Positions 20,546 to 27,827 of a stretch of 64,000 nucleotides of DNA are shown piece after piece (position 1 is the first letter of the stretch; each line of letters opens with the position of its first letter). The stretch spans positions 62,001 through 126,000 of the forward strand of contig DXHU01000023.1 in assembly GCA_019113245.1 (NCBI GenBank), read 5' to 3'. The stretch is from Candidatus Ornithospirochaeta avicola (GTDB taxonomy: Bacteria > Spirochaetota > Spirochaetia > Sphaerochaetales > Sphaerochaetaceae). The position numbers and the translations under genes were made by a program. The notes beneath the pieces were generated by a model, which saw only the letters and a program-made list of their open reading frames with translations, made no database searches and was not told the DNA's origin.

Positions 20546-21163
20546 TGCATTCCAGTCTGGACAGGCTGTAAAGATGATTCTCTCATTTTCCTGAAAAACA
20601 CATGCGTCAAGATAATCAAGCACAAGACTGTTGCCGATGCTCTCAACAAGAGCATAGCAATCATATATTGATGAGGCTATCACAACATCACCTTCATCAA
20701 TTAAAGAACTGAAATCTCCGGCATTCCTTTCATTTACCGCACCTTTATATGAAATTGCCTTGAAAAGAGGAAGATTGCTTTCGAGGAAAGTGCAAAGCTC
20801 CTTTTCCATTTCATTTTCCTCATCATATAAAAGAACAGTGCTCATATTCTCAAGCTTGCTTATCAAAGGAGAATATGAGGCGACATAATCAAAGGAATAT
20901 GAAATGACATTTTCATTTTCTATTGCTAGATCGGAATGATTGATTATCAAATCATATTCTTTCCTGCTGTCAAAATCACTTTCTCTTACAATCTCAACAG
21001 AATATGAGATGCCACCTTCGGGCACTGCCATGCGAAAAATCATTTCATCAGGGAGATCAGGCAATACAAAGGCAACCCTGTCTCTGGAAAAAAGAATGAA
21101 AGAAATGATGATCAGAGAAAGGGAAAGCAGTGAAAAAAGCAGAAGGAGGAATTTCTTTTTCAT
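20519..21163 (-). CDS. Exported protein of unknown function
   Basis: A 214-residue protein with a basic start (MKKK) and one long hydrophobic segment (residues 4-25). It is therefore either secreted or anchored by an uncleaved signal. The rest is soluble, acidic and alternates alpha/beta, with segments such as DLIINHSDLA, STVLLYDEENEMEKE and GDVVIASSIYDCYAL. These vaguely recall a periplasmic-binding-protein-like half domain, but no family is claimed. It is convergent with tatD (27-base overlap) and divergent from fba. Confidence 0.6.
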   Translation of the reverse strand: MKKKFLLLLFSLLSLSLIIISFILFSRDRVAFVLPDLPDEMIFRMAVPEGGISYSVEIVRESDFDSRKEYDLIINHSDLAIENENVISYSFDYVASYSPLISKLENMSTVLLYDEENEMEKELCTFLESNLPLFKAISYKGAVNERNAGDFSSLIDEGDVVIASSIYDCYALVESIGNSLVLDYLDACVFQENERIIFTACPDWNALISSALSL

Positions 21164-21209
21164 ACTCTTTCATTCTAAAGGCCCTGCCCTTTCTTCTCAA
21201 TATATTATG

Positions 21210-21239
21210 TTGACGATATGAGCATTAAATGAGTAAAAT
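21210..21239 (+). promoter_or_regulatory. Promoter of fba
   Basis: TTGACG (21210-21215), 18-base spacer, TAAAAT (21234-21239). The transcript would start about 25 bases before the ATG, leaving room for the TTAGGAGGT Shine-Dalgarno. Confidence 0.6.
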
Positions 21240-21270
21240 AGTATCGATTGATATTTAGGAGGTACCATTA

Positions 21271-22269
21271 ATGGTAAGCTACAAAGAACTTGGTCTTGTT
21301 AATACAAGAGATATGTTTGCAAAGGCTGTCAAGGGCGGCTATGCTATTCCTGCATACAACTTCAACAACATGGAGCAGATGCAGGCAATCGTACAGGCAT
21401 GCGTAGAAACAAAGAGCCCTGTCATCCTTCAGGTTTCCAAGGGTGCAAGAGACTATGCAAACATCAATATCCTCAGAAACATGGCACGTGGAGTTGTCGA
21501 GTACGCACACGAGCTTGGCTGCGATATTCCTATCGTGCTTCACCTTGACCACGGTGACAGCTTCGAGACAGCAAAGGACTGCATCGACAACGGATTTTCT
21601 TCTGTCATGATTGACGGTTCACATCTTCCTTATGATGAGAACGTCGCTCTTACAAAGAAGGTTGTAGAGTATGCTCATAAGTATGATGTAACAGTTGAAG
21701 GCGAGCTCGGAGTTCTTGCAGGAATTGAAGATGAGGTCTCAAGTGCAGTAAGCCATTATACAAAGCCGGAAGAAGTTGAGGACTTTGTCTCAAAGACAGG
21801 CGTTGACAGCCTCGCAATCAGCGTAGGAACAAGCCATGGCGCATATAAGTTCACACCCGATCAGTGCACAAGAAACGCTGATGGAATCCTTGTTCCACCA
21901 GAGCTCAGGTTCGACATTCTTGCAGAAATCGAGAAGAGGCTTCCAGGCTTCCCAATCGTTCTTCATGGTTCAAGCAGCGTACCTCAGGAATATGTTAAGA
22001 TGATCAATGAGCATGGCGGAAAGCTCACAGACAGCGTAGGTATTCCAGAAGAGCAGCTCAGAAAGGCTGCAAAGAGCGCTGTATGCAAGATCAACATCGA
22101 CAGCGACGGAAGACTTGCAATGACTGGAACAATCAGGAGAATATTTGACGAGAAGCCAGCTGAATTCGACCCAAGAAAGTATCTTGGACCGGCAAGAGAG
22201 GCTCTCAAGCAGATGTACATGCACAAGAACATCAATGTTCTCGGTTCAGCAGGACATGCTCTTGACTGA
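21271..22269 (+). CDS. fba: Fructose-bisphosphate aldolase, class II
   Basis: Zinc-dependent aldolase of glycolysis and gluconeogenesis, 332 residues. The first zinc-site motif LHLDHGDSFETAK is present, with VEGELGVLAGIEDE and the phosphate-loop ISVGTSHGAYK and LHGSSSVPQE. Length and insertions fit the type seen in many spirochaetes and anaerobes. It stands as a single gene with its own promoter and terminator. Its codons are strongly biased (AAG, CTT, ATC), as expected for a highly expressed enzyme. Confidence 0.96.
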   Translation: MVSYKELGLVNTRDMFAKAVKGGYAIPAYNFNNMEQMQAIVQACVETKSPVILQVSKGARDYANINILRNMARGVVEYAHELGCDIPIVLHLDHGDSFETAKDCIDNGFSSVMIDGSHLPYDENVALTKKVVEYAHKYDVTVEGELGVLAGIEDEVSSAVSHYTKPEEVEDFVSKTGVDSLAISVGTSHGAYKFTPDQCTRNADGILVPPELRFDILAEIEKRLPGFPIVLHGSSSVPQEYVKMINEHGGKLTDSVGIPEEQLRKAAKSAVCKINIDSDGRLAMTGTIRRIFDEKPAEFDPRKYLGPAREALKQMYMHKNINVLGSAGHALD

Positions 22270-22283
22270 GATTAGACAATCAG

Positions 22284-22309
22284 ACGGACTAGAAATGGTC
22301 CGTTTTTTT
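22284..22309 (+). terminator. fba terminator
   Basis: ACGGAC, eight-base loop, GTCCGT, followed by TTTTTT. It lies 15 bases after the fba stop. Confidence 0.85.
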
Positions 22310-22331
22310 ACACTCTGCACAAATTAATCCT

Positions 22332-22361
22332 TTGACATACTGGATTTATTTGTGCTATATT
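22332..22361 (+). promoter_or_regulatory. Promoter of the infC-rpmI-rplT operon
   Basis: TTGACA (22332-22337), 18-base spacer, TATATT (22356-22361), giving a leader of about 65 bases before infC. The leader contains GTGCAC/GTGCGC repeats that could fold into a small hairpin. Confidence 0.65.
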
Positions 22362-22433
22362 TGCTCACAGTGCACATAGTGCGCGAATCTAGATTGAAAA
22401 AGTTTTCAAGGCTGTGCCTTATAAGGAGTTTTT

Positions 22434-22964
22434 TTGGCTACAAAAGATTTAAGAGTCAACCGTCAGATAAGAGCCCGTGAAGTGCTCGTTATTGACGCAG
22501 ATGGTGTACAGAAAGGAGTGATGGATGTGCTCTCTGCCTGCAGGCTTGCAGAAGAAGAAGGACTGGATCTTGTTGAGGTAAGCCCTAATGCCAACCCGCC
22601 TGTCTGTAAGATTCTCGATTTCGGTAAATACCGCTATGAGATGGAGAAGAAATCAAGGGAAGCCAAGAAAAACCAGGTTGTTGTGAAGATCAAGGAAATC
22701 AGAATGCAGCCGAAAATTGAAAAGCATGACCTTGAGACAAAGAGCAAAGCAATCACTGAATTCCTTTCAGAAGGAAACAAAGTGAAGGTCTCAATACGCT
22801 TTCGCGGAAGAGAGCTTGCTCATCCGGAGCTTGGAAAAGCAGTCCTCGACAGGATTCTGGAAACTTTGACAAACAACGGAGTACAGTATAATCTGGATAA
22901 AGGAGCACTTCTTGAAGGAAAGATGATGAGCATGACAGTCTCTCCTTTGAAGAAGAAAATGTGA
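22434..22964 (+). CDS. infC: Translation initiation factor IF-3
   Basis: 176-residue IF-3 with the N-domain (RVNRQIRAREVLVIDADG), the lysine-rich linker (YEMEKKSREAKKNQ) and the C-domain (KEIRMQPKIEKHDL, VSIRFRGRELAHPELG). IF-3 inspects the start codon and the initiator tRNA on the 30S subunit. The gene starts with TTG behind AAGGAG and five T residues. A non-AUG start is known from other infC genes (AUU in E. coli) and allows autoregulation, since IF-3 discriminates against such codons. First gene of the conserved infC-rpmI-rplT operon. Confidence 0.95.
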   Translation: MATKDLRVNRQIRAREVLVIDADGVQKGVMDVLSACRLAEEEGLDLVEVSPNANPPVCKILDFGKYRYEMEKKSREAKKNQVVVKIKEIRMQPKIEKHDLETKSKAITEFLSEGNKVKVSIRFRGRELAHPELGKAVLDRILETLTNNGVQYNLDKGALLEGKMMSMTVSPLKKKM

Positions 22965-22995
22965 AAAAGTCCCGTATGGGGTTTTAAATAATGCT

Positions 22996-23025
22996 GCACG
23001 CAGGGGTATCTTGTTCCCTGCTGCG
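22996..23025 (+). promoter_or_regulatory. Structured infC-rpmI spacer (possible L20 control site)
   Basis: GCAGGG (23000-23005) pairs with CCCTGC (23016-23021) just upstream of the rpmI Shine-Dalgarno. In other bacteria ribosomal protein L20 binds RNA in this operon to repress translation of rpmI-rplT. Whether this hairpin is that site is inference. Confidence 0.35.
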
Positions 23026-23042
23026 CCAAGGAAGGTAAAGAA

Positions 23043-23240
23043 ATGCCTAAGATGAAAACAAGAAAGTCCGCTGCAAAGCGCTACAAGGTGACTGGTAGCG
23101 GAAAGGTCGTGATCAAGAAGATGGGTCTCCGCCATATTCTCACAAAGAAGAATTCCAAGAGAAAGATGACTCTTCGCCATCCTGGAGTTCTTTGCGATGT
23201 TGAAGCAAAGAGAGCAAAGTCAATGCTCCCTTACGCTTAA
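23043..23240 (+). CDS. rpmI: 50S ribosomal protein L35
   Basis: 65-residue, highly basic ribosomal protein bL35. MPKMKTRKSAAKRYKVTGSG is the family's N-terminal signature and LRHPGVLCDVEAKRAKSMLP its C-terminal part. The length is exactly typical. It lies between infC and rplT as in most bacteria, and the rplT ATG follows after 16 bases. Confidence 0.97.
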   Translation: MPKMKTRKSAAKRYKVTGSGKVVIKKMGLRHILTKKNSKRKMTLRHPGVLCDVEAKRAKSMLPYA

Positions 23241-23256
23241 TTGAAGGAGTGAGAAA

Positions 23257-23613
23257 ATGCCAAGAGCAGTAGACGGAACAAAAAGAAAAGACAGAAGAAA
23301 GAAGATTCTTGATCAGGCCAAGGGATATTTCGGACGCAGAAGCACTAACCACAGAATTGCAAAGGATGCAGTTCATCGCGCTGGCCAATATGCATACCGC
23401 GGAAGAAAGGAAAGAAAGAGAGATTTCAGAAAGCTCTGGATTGCAAGAATCAGCGCTGCTGTGCAGAACGAGGGACTCAACTACTCACAGTTCATGCATG
23501 GCCTGAAGATGGCAAACATCGATCTTAACAGAAAGGCTCTTTCTAACATGGCTATTGAAGACAAGGCTGCATTTTCATCCCTTGTTGAGACAGTCAAGAA
23601 GACTTTAGCTTAA
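23257..23613 (+). CDS. rplT: 50S ribosomal protein L20
   Basis: 118-residue bL20, an early-assembly protein of the large subunit that also represses its own operon in well-studied bacteria. Signatures: a long basic N-terminal helix with RRKKILDQAKGYFGRR, HRAGQYAYRGRKERKRDFR and LWIARISAA, followed by the globular C-domain with SQFMHGLKMANIDLNRK. Normal length and good Shine-Dalgarno. Confidence 0.97.
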   Translation: MPRAVDGTKRKDRRKKILDQAKGYFGRRSTNHRIAKDAVHRAGQYAYRGRKERKRDFRKLWIARISAAVQNEGLNYSQFMHGLKMANIDLNRKALSNMAIEDKAAFSSLVETVKKTLA

Positions 23614-23637
23614 TTAGGTTCTGAAAGGAGGAAGCTG

Positions 23638-23979
23638 ATGGAACAGGTTCAGGAAAGACAGCTAATAGCACTGAGAATACAGAAAGCGATGGCTCTTATT
23701 GCCCAGCTCAGAGACTCATACAGGGAACTTGAGAGCAGGTTCAGGATGGTTGAGACACACAACATTGAGCTGCAGGAGCTTATTGACAAGGTAAGTGCTG
23801 ACCAGCAGGTTGTTGAACAGGCAATCGAAAGTGCAATGGAAGGCCTTGTCGGACTTGAAACCTCTCTGGGAGACCTCGACAACTTCGGAACGATGGACCT
23901 TACTGAGCTTGAGGATGCTGAGGCATTCACAATCGGAAACGAAGGTGAGGACCTCGAAACTTTCGAAGAGAACAATTAA
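23638..23979 (+). CDS. Small coiled-coil protein, unknown
   Basis: A 113-residue, highly acidic protein. Residues 5-75 form a nearly continuous heptad pattern (LRIQKAMALIAQLRDSY, IELQELIDKVSADQQ), followed by an Asp/Glu-rich tail without structure (NEGEDLETFEENN). The shape recalls ZapB-like cell-division coiled coils, but sequence similarity was not established. It is the last gene of the infC operon (24 bases after rplT, AAAGGAGG Shine-Dalgarno), so it would be made at ribosomal-protein levels. A division or growth-rate-linked role is speculation from position. Confidence 0.7.
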   Translation: MEQVQERQLIALRIQKAMALIAQLRDSYRELESRFRMVETHNIELQELIDKVSADQQVVEQAIESAMEGLVGLETSLGDLDNFGTMDLTELEDAEAFTIGNEGEDLETFEENN

Positions 23980-23986
23980 GCAAGCA

Positions 23987-24013
23987 AAAGACGGGCTGAT
24001 GCTCGTCTTTTTT
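23987..24013 (+). terminator. Terminator of the infC operon
   Basis: AGACGGGC, loop TGAT, GCTCGTCT (8 bp, one G-U), then six T residues. Confidence 0.85.
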
Positions 24014-24042
24014 CATTAAGAGTGGTCTAAAATACCCTTATA

Positions 24043-24051
24043 TGATATAAT
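24043..24051 (+). promoter_or_regulatory. Extended -10 promoter of the 6S RNA candidate
   Basis: TGATATAAT, a perfect TATAAT with the extended TGn element. No convincing -35. The start point predicted seven bases downstream coincides with the 5' base of the closing stem of the RNA. Confidence 0.65.
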
Positions 24052-24057
24052 CCTGGT

Positions 24058-24250
24058 ATACCCGAATAGCTGGCTACCTCAGGCCTCTTGGAGCAAACAA
24101 TATTATTATGGGCTGTGGAATAGCGCAGATGTGCTGCTCCTACCTCTTATTAAGGTTTAAAGGAACAAAAGCGATGCGCAGACATACGGCCCCCCTTGAA
24201 CTTAGTTCAAGAGCACGTAGCTTGCCAGTTATCCGGGTCATTATTATCTT
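24058..24250 (+). ncRNA. ssrS: 6S RNA candidate
   Basis: About 190 bases without a plausible reading frame, between a terminator and the TPR gene. ACCCGAATAGCTGGC (24060-24074) pairs along its whole length (two G-U) with GCCAGTTATCCGGGT (24234-24248). This makes the long closing stem of a rod-like RNA. Inside are CCTCAGGCCTC near the 5' side of a central bubble and CTTGAACTTAGTTCAAG on the 3' side, close to the CCUUGAAC...GUUCAAGG hairpin of E. coli 6S RNA. Length of roughly 180-190 nt also fits. 6S RNA binds the sigma-70 holoenzyme. An open frame passes through it into the TPR gene but is judged spurious. Confidence 0.72.
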
Positions 24251-24260
24251 TTTAGAGTCT

Positions 24261-25697
24261 ATGAACAACAGAGAAGAAAAACTTAAGAGAATCAAATGGA
24301 TTAAAGTACCCCATGATTTGAAAATCGACATGGGATCATTTACTGTAAATGAGAACACAAGACTGCCTGTTGAGCTTCCAGAAGGACAGAAGCATATTGA
24401 AGAGAAGGATGTGACTGTTGAATCTATTATCGCAGGAATGCTCACACTCATTGCATATGATGAGAACAATAAGGACTTTGAGTTTTACAGAAACTTCGTC
24501 CTTTCCGTGCAGCCGGATATAGCAGAAGAGCTCAACAAGGCTGCAATAGTAAAGCAGCAGAGCAAGGATTATGATTTTGCAGAAGAGCTCTTCTTGAGTG
24601 TCTATCATATCCTTCCCCAGAGTGCGAGCTGCATCAATCTTGCAACGCTATACTCCTACATCAGCGTCGATGCTGAGGAAAAAGAGGATGACGAGAGATA
24701 CGACTGGGCCCTCAGGATGGCAAAGCTCACGCTTCTTGATGGACTGAAAAGGTTTGGAGAAGATGAGGCAATACTTTCAGAAATCTCATCCTTTGAAGGA
24801 TATATGGGAAACCTTGAGGATGCAAAGGAATATGCTGAGCGCTACATGAAGGTTGCAAGCGAAGGCGAGAGGAAAAAAGAGATGAAGGAATTCCTTCAGC
24901 GCATCAATGAAACCCTCTCTGCCGATCAGGCATTCAAGGAAGCATATGACTATATCATGCTGAATATGCCAGAAAAAGCGCTTTCCTGCATTGAAAGCTT
25001 TTTAAGCTTCAATCCTGATGTATGGAACGGCTACTTCCTCAAGGCATGGGCATTAAGAAAAATGAAGAGATACACCGAGGCAAGGGATGCTCTTTTAATG
25101 TGCATAAAGAAAGGTGAGAGCAACAGCGACATATATAATGAACTAAGTATCTGTGAGCTAGAAGAAGGAAACAGGGAGCTTGCCAAGACATACCTTGACA
25201 CTGCAGTCGACCTTGATCCAGAAAATCTAACTGCAATGAGCAATCTTGCATTCCTGCACCTTGAGGATAAAGAGTACGATGAAGCTAGATTTTACCTTGA
25301 AAGGGCCAGAAGCCTGTCATCATCTGATGAGATAATAACAAATCTGATTGCCCGTTACGAAGCACTTACTGGAGAGAAAATCAAAGAGAACATCAAGGAA
25401 GAGTCCTACAGCAAGGAAGAAGTTGAAGAACTCGAGAAAATAAGAAGCGGAAGGAAGAACAACATGAGCGACGAAGAAAAGAGAGAAAAAGAAGAAGGCC
25501 ATCACTGCTGCCATGAAGAAGAAGGAAGAGAACATCACTGCCATCATGACAGTGAGAATTCTGAGCATCACTGCTGTGGCCATCATAACAGCGAAGAAGG
25601 ACACAGCTGTCATCATCATGACAGTGAGGATTCAGAACACCATTGCTGCGGCCATCACCATGATGATCATCATTGCTGTCATGGCAGACACGAGTGA
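24261..25697 (+). CDS. TPR protein with a His/Cys-rich metal-binding tail
   Basis: 478 residues starting at the ATG at 24261; the open frame continues upstream through the 6S RNA candidate but has no support there. An N-terminal helical region is followed by at least four tetratricopeptide units between about residues 100 and 390 (for example DVWNGYFLKAWALRKMKRY, LTAMSNLAFLHLEDKEY). A charged linker leads to an extraordinary 65-residue C-terminus with 24 His and 10 Cys, built from imperfect repeats of DSEDSEHHCCGHH. Such tails bind Ni, Zn or Cu in SlyD and HypB-type chaperones. No signal peptide, so cytoplasmic. It is followed two bases later by tsaE. Metal storage, metallochaperone or sensor functions are all possible; none is shown. 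Confidence 0.8.
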   Translation: MNNREEKLKRIKWIKVPHDLKIDMGSFTVNENTRLPVELPEGQKHIEEKDVTVESIIAGMLTLIAYDENNKDFEFYRNFVLSVQPDIAEELNKAAIVKQQSKDYDFAEELFLSVYHILPQSASCINLATLYSYISVDAEEKEDDERYDWALRMAKLTLLDGLKRFGEDEAILSEISSFEGYMGNLEDAKEYAERYMKVASEGERKKEMKEFLQRINETLSADQAFKEAYDYIMLNMPEKALSCIESFLSFNPDVWNGYFLKAWALRKMKRYTEARDALLMCIKKGESNSDIYNELSICELEEGNRELAKTYLDTAVDLDPENLTAMSNLAFLHLEDKEYDEARFYLERARSLSSSDEIITNLIARYEALTGEKIKENIKEESYSKEEVEELEKIRSGRKNNMSDEEKREKEEGHHCCHEEEGREHHCHHDSENSEHHCCGHHNSEEGHSCHHHDSEDSEHHCCGHHHDDHHCCHGRHE

Positions 25698-25699
25698 AA

Positions 25700-26122
25700 A
25701 TGAGAATTATGCAGATAATTTCAAACAACGTGCAAGAGACAGAAAAAGCGGCAGAGGAATTTGCCTCTGCATTAAAGCCTGGCTCTGTCATCTCTCTTCG
25801 CGGAAGTCTTGGAGCCGGCAAGACAGTATTTGCTAAAGGAATTGCAAGGGCGCTTGGAATAAACGAGGCTATTGTCTCCCCTACTTTCACAATCGTCCAG
25901 GAATATGAGGGAAAAATGAAGATGTATCATCTGGACCTCTACCGTCTATCCGGCTGTGATGAATTTGAATCCATGGGCGGAGAAGATTTTCTTTATCCTG
26001 ACGGAATAACTTTGATTGAATGGTCAGAAAAGATTGAGGAAATGCTTCCGGACAACACAATTTATGTCAGCATCCATATCAATGAAGACCAAAGCAGGAC
26101 AATAACTATTGAGGGGCTATAA
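25700..26122 (+). CDS. tsaE: tRNA t6A synthesis ATPase TsaE
   Basis: A 140-residue P-loop ATPase needed for the threonylcarbamoyl-adenosine modification of ANN-reading tRNAs, working with TsaB-TsaD. Walker A SLGAGKTVFAKG and the family signatures SPTFTIVQEYEG, HLDLYRL and ITLIEWSEKIEE are visible. The ATG at 25700 lies two bases after the TPR stop; another ATG at 25709 is possible. tsaB begins directly after the stop codon. Confidence 0.93.
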   Translation: MRIMQIISNNVQETEKAAEEFASALKPGSVISLRGSLGAGKTVFAKGIARALGINEAIVSPTFTIVQEYEGKMKMYHLDLYRLSGCDEFESMGGEDFLYPDGITLIEWSEKIEEMLPDNTIYVSIHINEDQSRTITIEGL

Positions 26123-26812
26123 ATGAACATTCTTGCAATTGACACTTCAACAAAAATTCTCTCAATCGCAGTAAAGACTGATGAAAGCTATGAAGAGCGC
26201 CTTATAGACGGACACTTCTCCCACTCTGAAGATCTTCTTCATGAAATAAAGGAAATGTGCGCACGCGCTTTAATTGCTCTGAAGGATCTTGATATACTCA
26301 TATGCACAAAAGGTCCTGGATCATTTACAGGGCTCAGGGTCGGAATGGCAACGCTTAAGGGTATAAGGAGTGCATCAGGAGCAAAGCTTGTAAGCATTCC
26401 TACCCTTTCTGCCATGATAAACACTGTTAAAGCCATTTCTGATCTTCCTGTCCTTGCCGTGATGGATGCAAAGAAAAAAAGATACTACATCCGTCTTGAA
26501 GACAAGGAAAATGTGATTGTCAGCGACATTGATGCGAATGCGGAGGACATAAAGAGCGAGCTCTCATCTTTTTGCAAAATACTTGTCGTCGGTGATTATG
26601 AGAAAATAAAGGAAGATTTGAAGAAGGCTGCCCCTTCTGTTCTTTTTGTTCATGATCCGAAGAATACTGGCAATATTTCAAAATCCTTGATTGAGCTTGG
26701 ACTCAGGCAGCTTGAAGAAGAGGGAGAGGATGAAATAGGCATGGGACCGGTCTACATAAGAAAAAGCGATGCTGAGGTCAGTCTTGAAAAACGCATAAAG
26801 GAAGGCTTTTAA
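26123..26812 (+). CDS. tsaB: tRNA t6A synthesis protein TsaB
   Basis: A 229-residue ASKHA-fold protein, the scaffold partner of TsaD in t6A synthesis. Signatures are ILAIDTSTKILSIAV at the start and ICTKGPGSFTGLRVGMATLKG. It follows tsaE without a gap and shares one base with trxB. The distant C-terminal half is typical of TsaB rather than TsaD, which carries extra His metal ligands not seen here. Confidence 0.93.
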   Translation: MNILAIDTSTKILSIAVKTDESYEERLIDGHFSHSEDLLHEIKEMCARALIALKDLDILICTKGPGSFTGLRVGMATLKGIRSASGAKLVSIPTLSAMINTVKAISDLPVLAVMDAKKKRYYIRLEDKENVIVSDIDANAEDIKSELSSFCKILVVGDYEKIKEDLKKAAPSVLFVHDPKNTGNISKSLIELGLRQLEEEGEDEIGMGPVYIRKSDAEVSLEKRIKEGF

Positions 26813-27717
26813 TGGAGAAAGACATACTTATAATAGGAGCTGGCCCTGCAGGGCTTGCAGCAGCAACATACGCAACACGAAGCGGCTACTCTGTGCTTCT
26901 TCTTGACGGCATGGCCCCTGGGGGACAGCTGCTTCTGATTGACGAGATCGAGAATTATCCGGGGCACGCTAAGATGAGCGGAGCACAGCTTGCTGAGGAG
27001 ATGGAAAAGCAGGCCGAAAGCTTCGGGGCTGAAATAATGTATGATGAAGTGTCTTCCCTCGAAAAGGACGGCTCTTTTTTCATCGCAAATCTGGCATCAG
27101 GAGACAAGGTGAAGGCAAAGAGCGTAATCTGCGCAACCGGTGCAACTCACCGCACACTTGGAGCTGAGGGAGAAGAAAAATACACAGGACGTGGGGTGAG
27201 CTACTGTGCAACATGCGACGGCCCGTTCTTCAGGAACAAGGACGTTGTAGTAGTCGGCGGCGGAGACACTGCTCTTACGGACGCGCTCTATCTGGCCAAA
27301 ATAACAAAAAGCGTAGTCATTGTGCATAGACGCAATGAGTTCAGAGCACAGAAGCTCCTTGTAGAGAGAGCCCTGAAGGCAGACAACATATCATTTGAAC
27401 TTGAGAACAATGTTGTATGCATAAACGGAGACGGCAGCAAGGTCACATCTGTTACGCTCAAGGACGGCAAAGAGATTAAGGCTGACGGAGTTTTCATATT
27501 TGTTGGAGTTCTTCCCAACACCAAATTCCTTGAAGGATTTGTATCCCTTGATAAAAGCGGTGCTGTAATGACAGACAGCGCGATGAGAACCAGCGTCGAG
27601 GGATTTTTCGCTGCAGGAGACTGCAGGAACACACTCTTCAGGCAGGTTGTGACAGCCGCCTCTGACGGAGCGCTTGCAGCGCACAGCGCGGATGAATATA
27701 TCTTGTCTCTGAAATAA
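26812..27717 (+). CDS. trxB: Thioredoxin reductase
   Basis: FAD/NADPH flavoenzyme of 301 residues that reduces thioredoxin. FAD motif GAGPAGLAAATYATRSG, redox-active CATC (Cys132, Cys135) within SYCATCDGPFF, NADPH motif VVGGGDTALTDALYL and the C-terminal GFFAAGDCRN are all present. The motif order is that of low-molecular-weight TrxB. No trxA is seen nearby. Last gene of the TPR-tsaE-tsaB-trxB run, with a hairpin terminator behind it. Confidence 0.95.
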   Translation: MEKDILIIGAGPAGLAAATYATRSGYSVLLLDGMAPGGQLLLIDEIENYPGHAKMSGAQLAEEMEKQAESFGAEIMYDEVSSLEKDGSFFIANLASGDKVKAKSVICATGATHRTLGAEGEEKYTGRGVSYCATCDGPFFRNKDVVVVGGGDTALTDALYLAKITKSVVIVHRRNEFRAQKLLVERALKADNISFELENNVVCINGDGSKVTSVTLKDGKEIKADGVFIFVGVLPNTKFLEGFVSLDKSGAVMTDSAMRTSVEGFFAAGDCRNTLFRQVVTAASDGALAAHSADEYILSLK

Positions 27718-27745
27718 GAGAGCAATTTCTGAATCTTGTTTTCCA

Positions 27746-27790
27746 AGACCGCTTTTAAGTGCTTAAAAAGCGGTTTTCAAGCTTTTTTTC
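27746..27790 (+). terminator. trxB terminator
   Basis: ACCGCTTTTAAG pairs with CTTAAAAAGCGGT in a long hairpin (27748-27773), followed by short T-runs. It also separates trxB from the glgA promoter. Confidence 0.7.
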
Positions 27791-27791
27791 C

Positions 27792-27820
27792 TTGACTGTT
27801 GGACAATCAGAGTTTTTAAT
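27792..27820 (+). promoter_or_regulatory. Promoter of glgA, suggesting a leaderless mRNA
   Basis: TTGACT (27792-27797), 17-base spacer, TTTAAT (27815-27820), and only seven bases before the ATG at 27828. There is no Shine-Dalgarno. Confidence 0.5.
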
Positions 27821-27827
27821 TAGAAAT

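Noticed and set aside
24108..24260. Upstream 51-codon extension of the TPR protein
   Set aside because: It lies within the folded 6S RNA candidate, has a composition unlike the protein and contains no conserved motif; the ATG at 24261 is the likelier start.
25470..25697. The His/Cys tail as a separate small metallothionein gene starting at an internal ATG (MSDEEKREK)
   Set aside because: It is in frame with the TPR protein, with no distinct Shine-Dalgarno or promoter; a fused tail is simpler.
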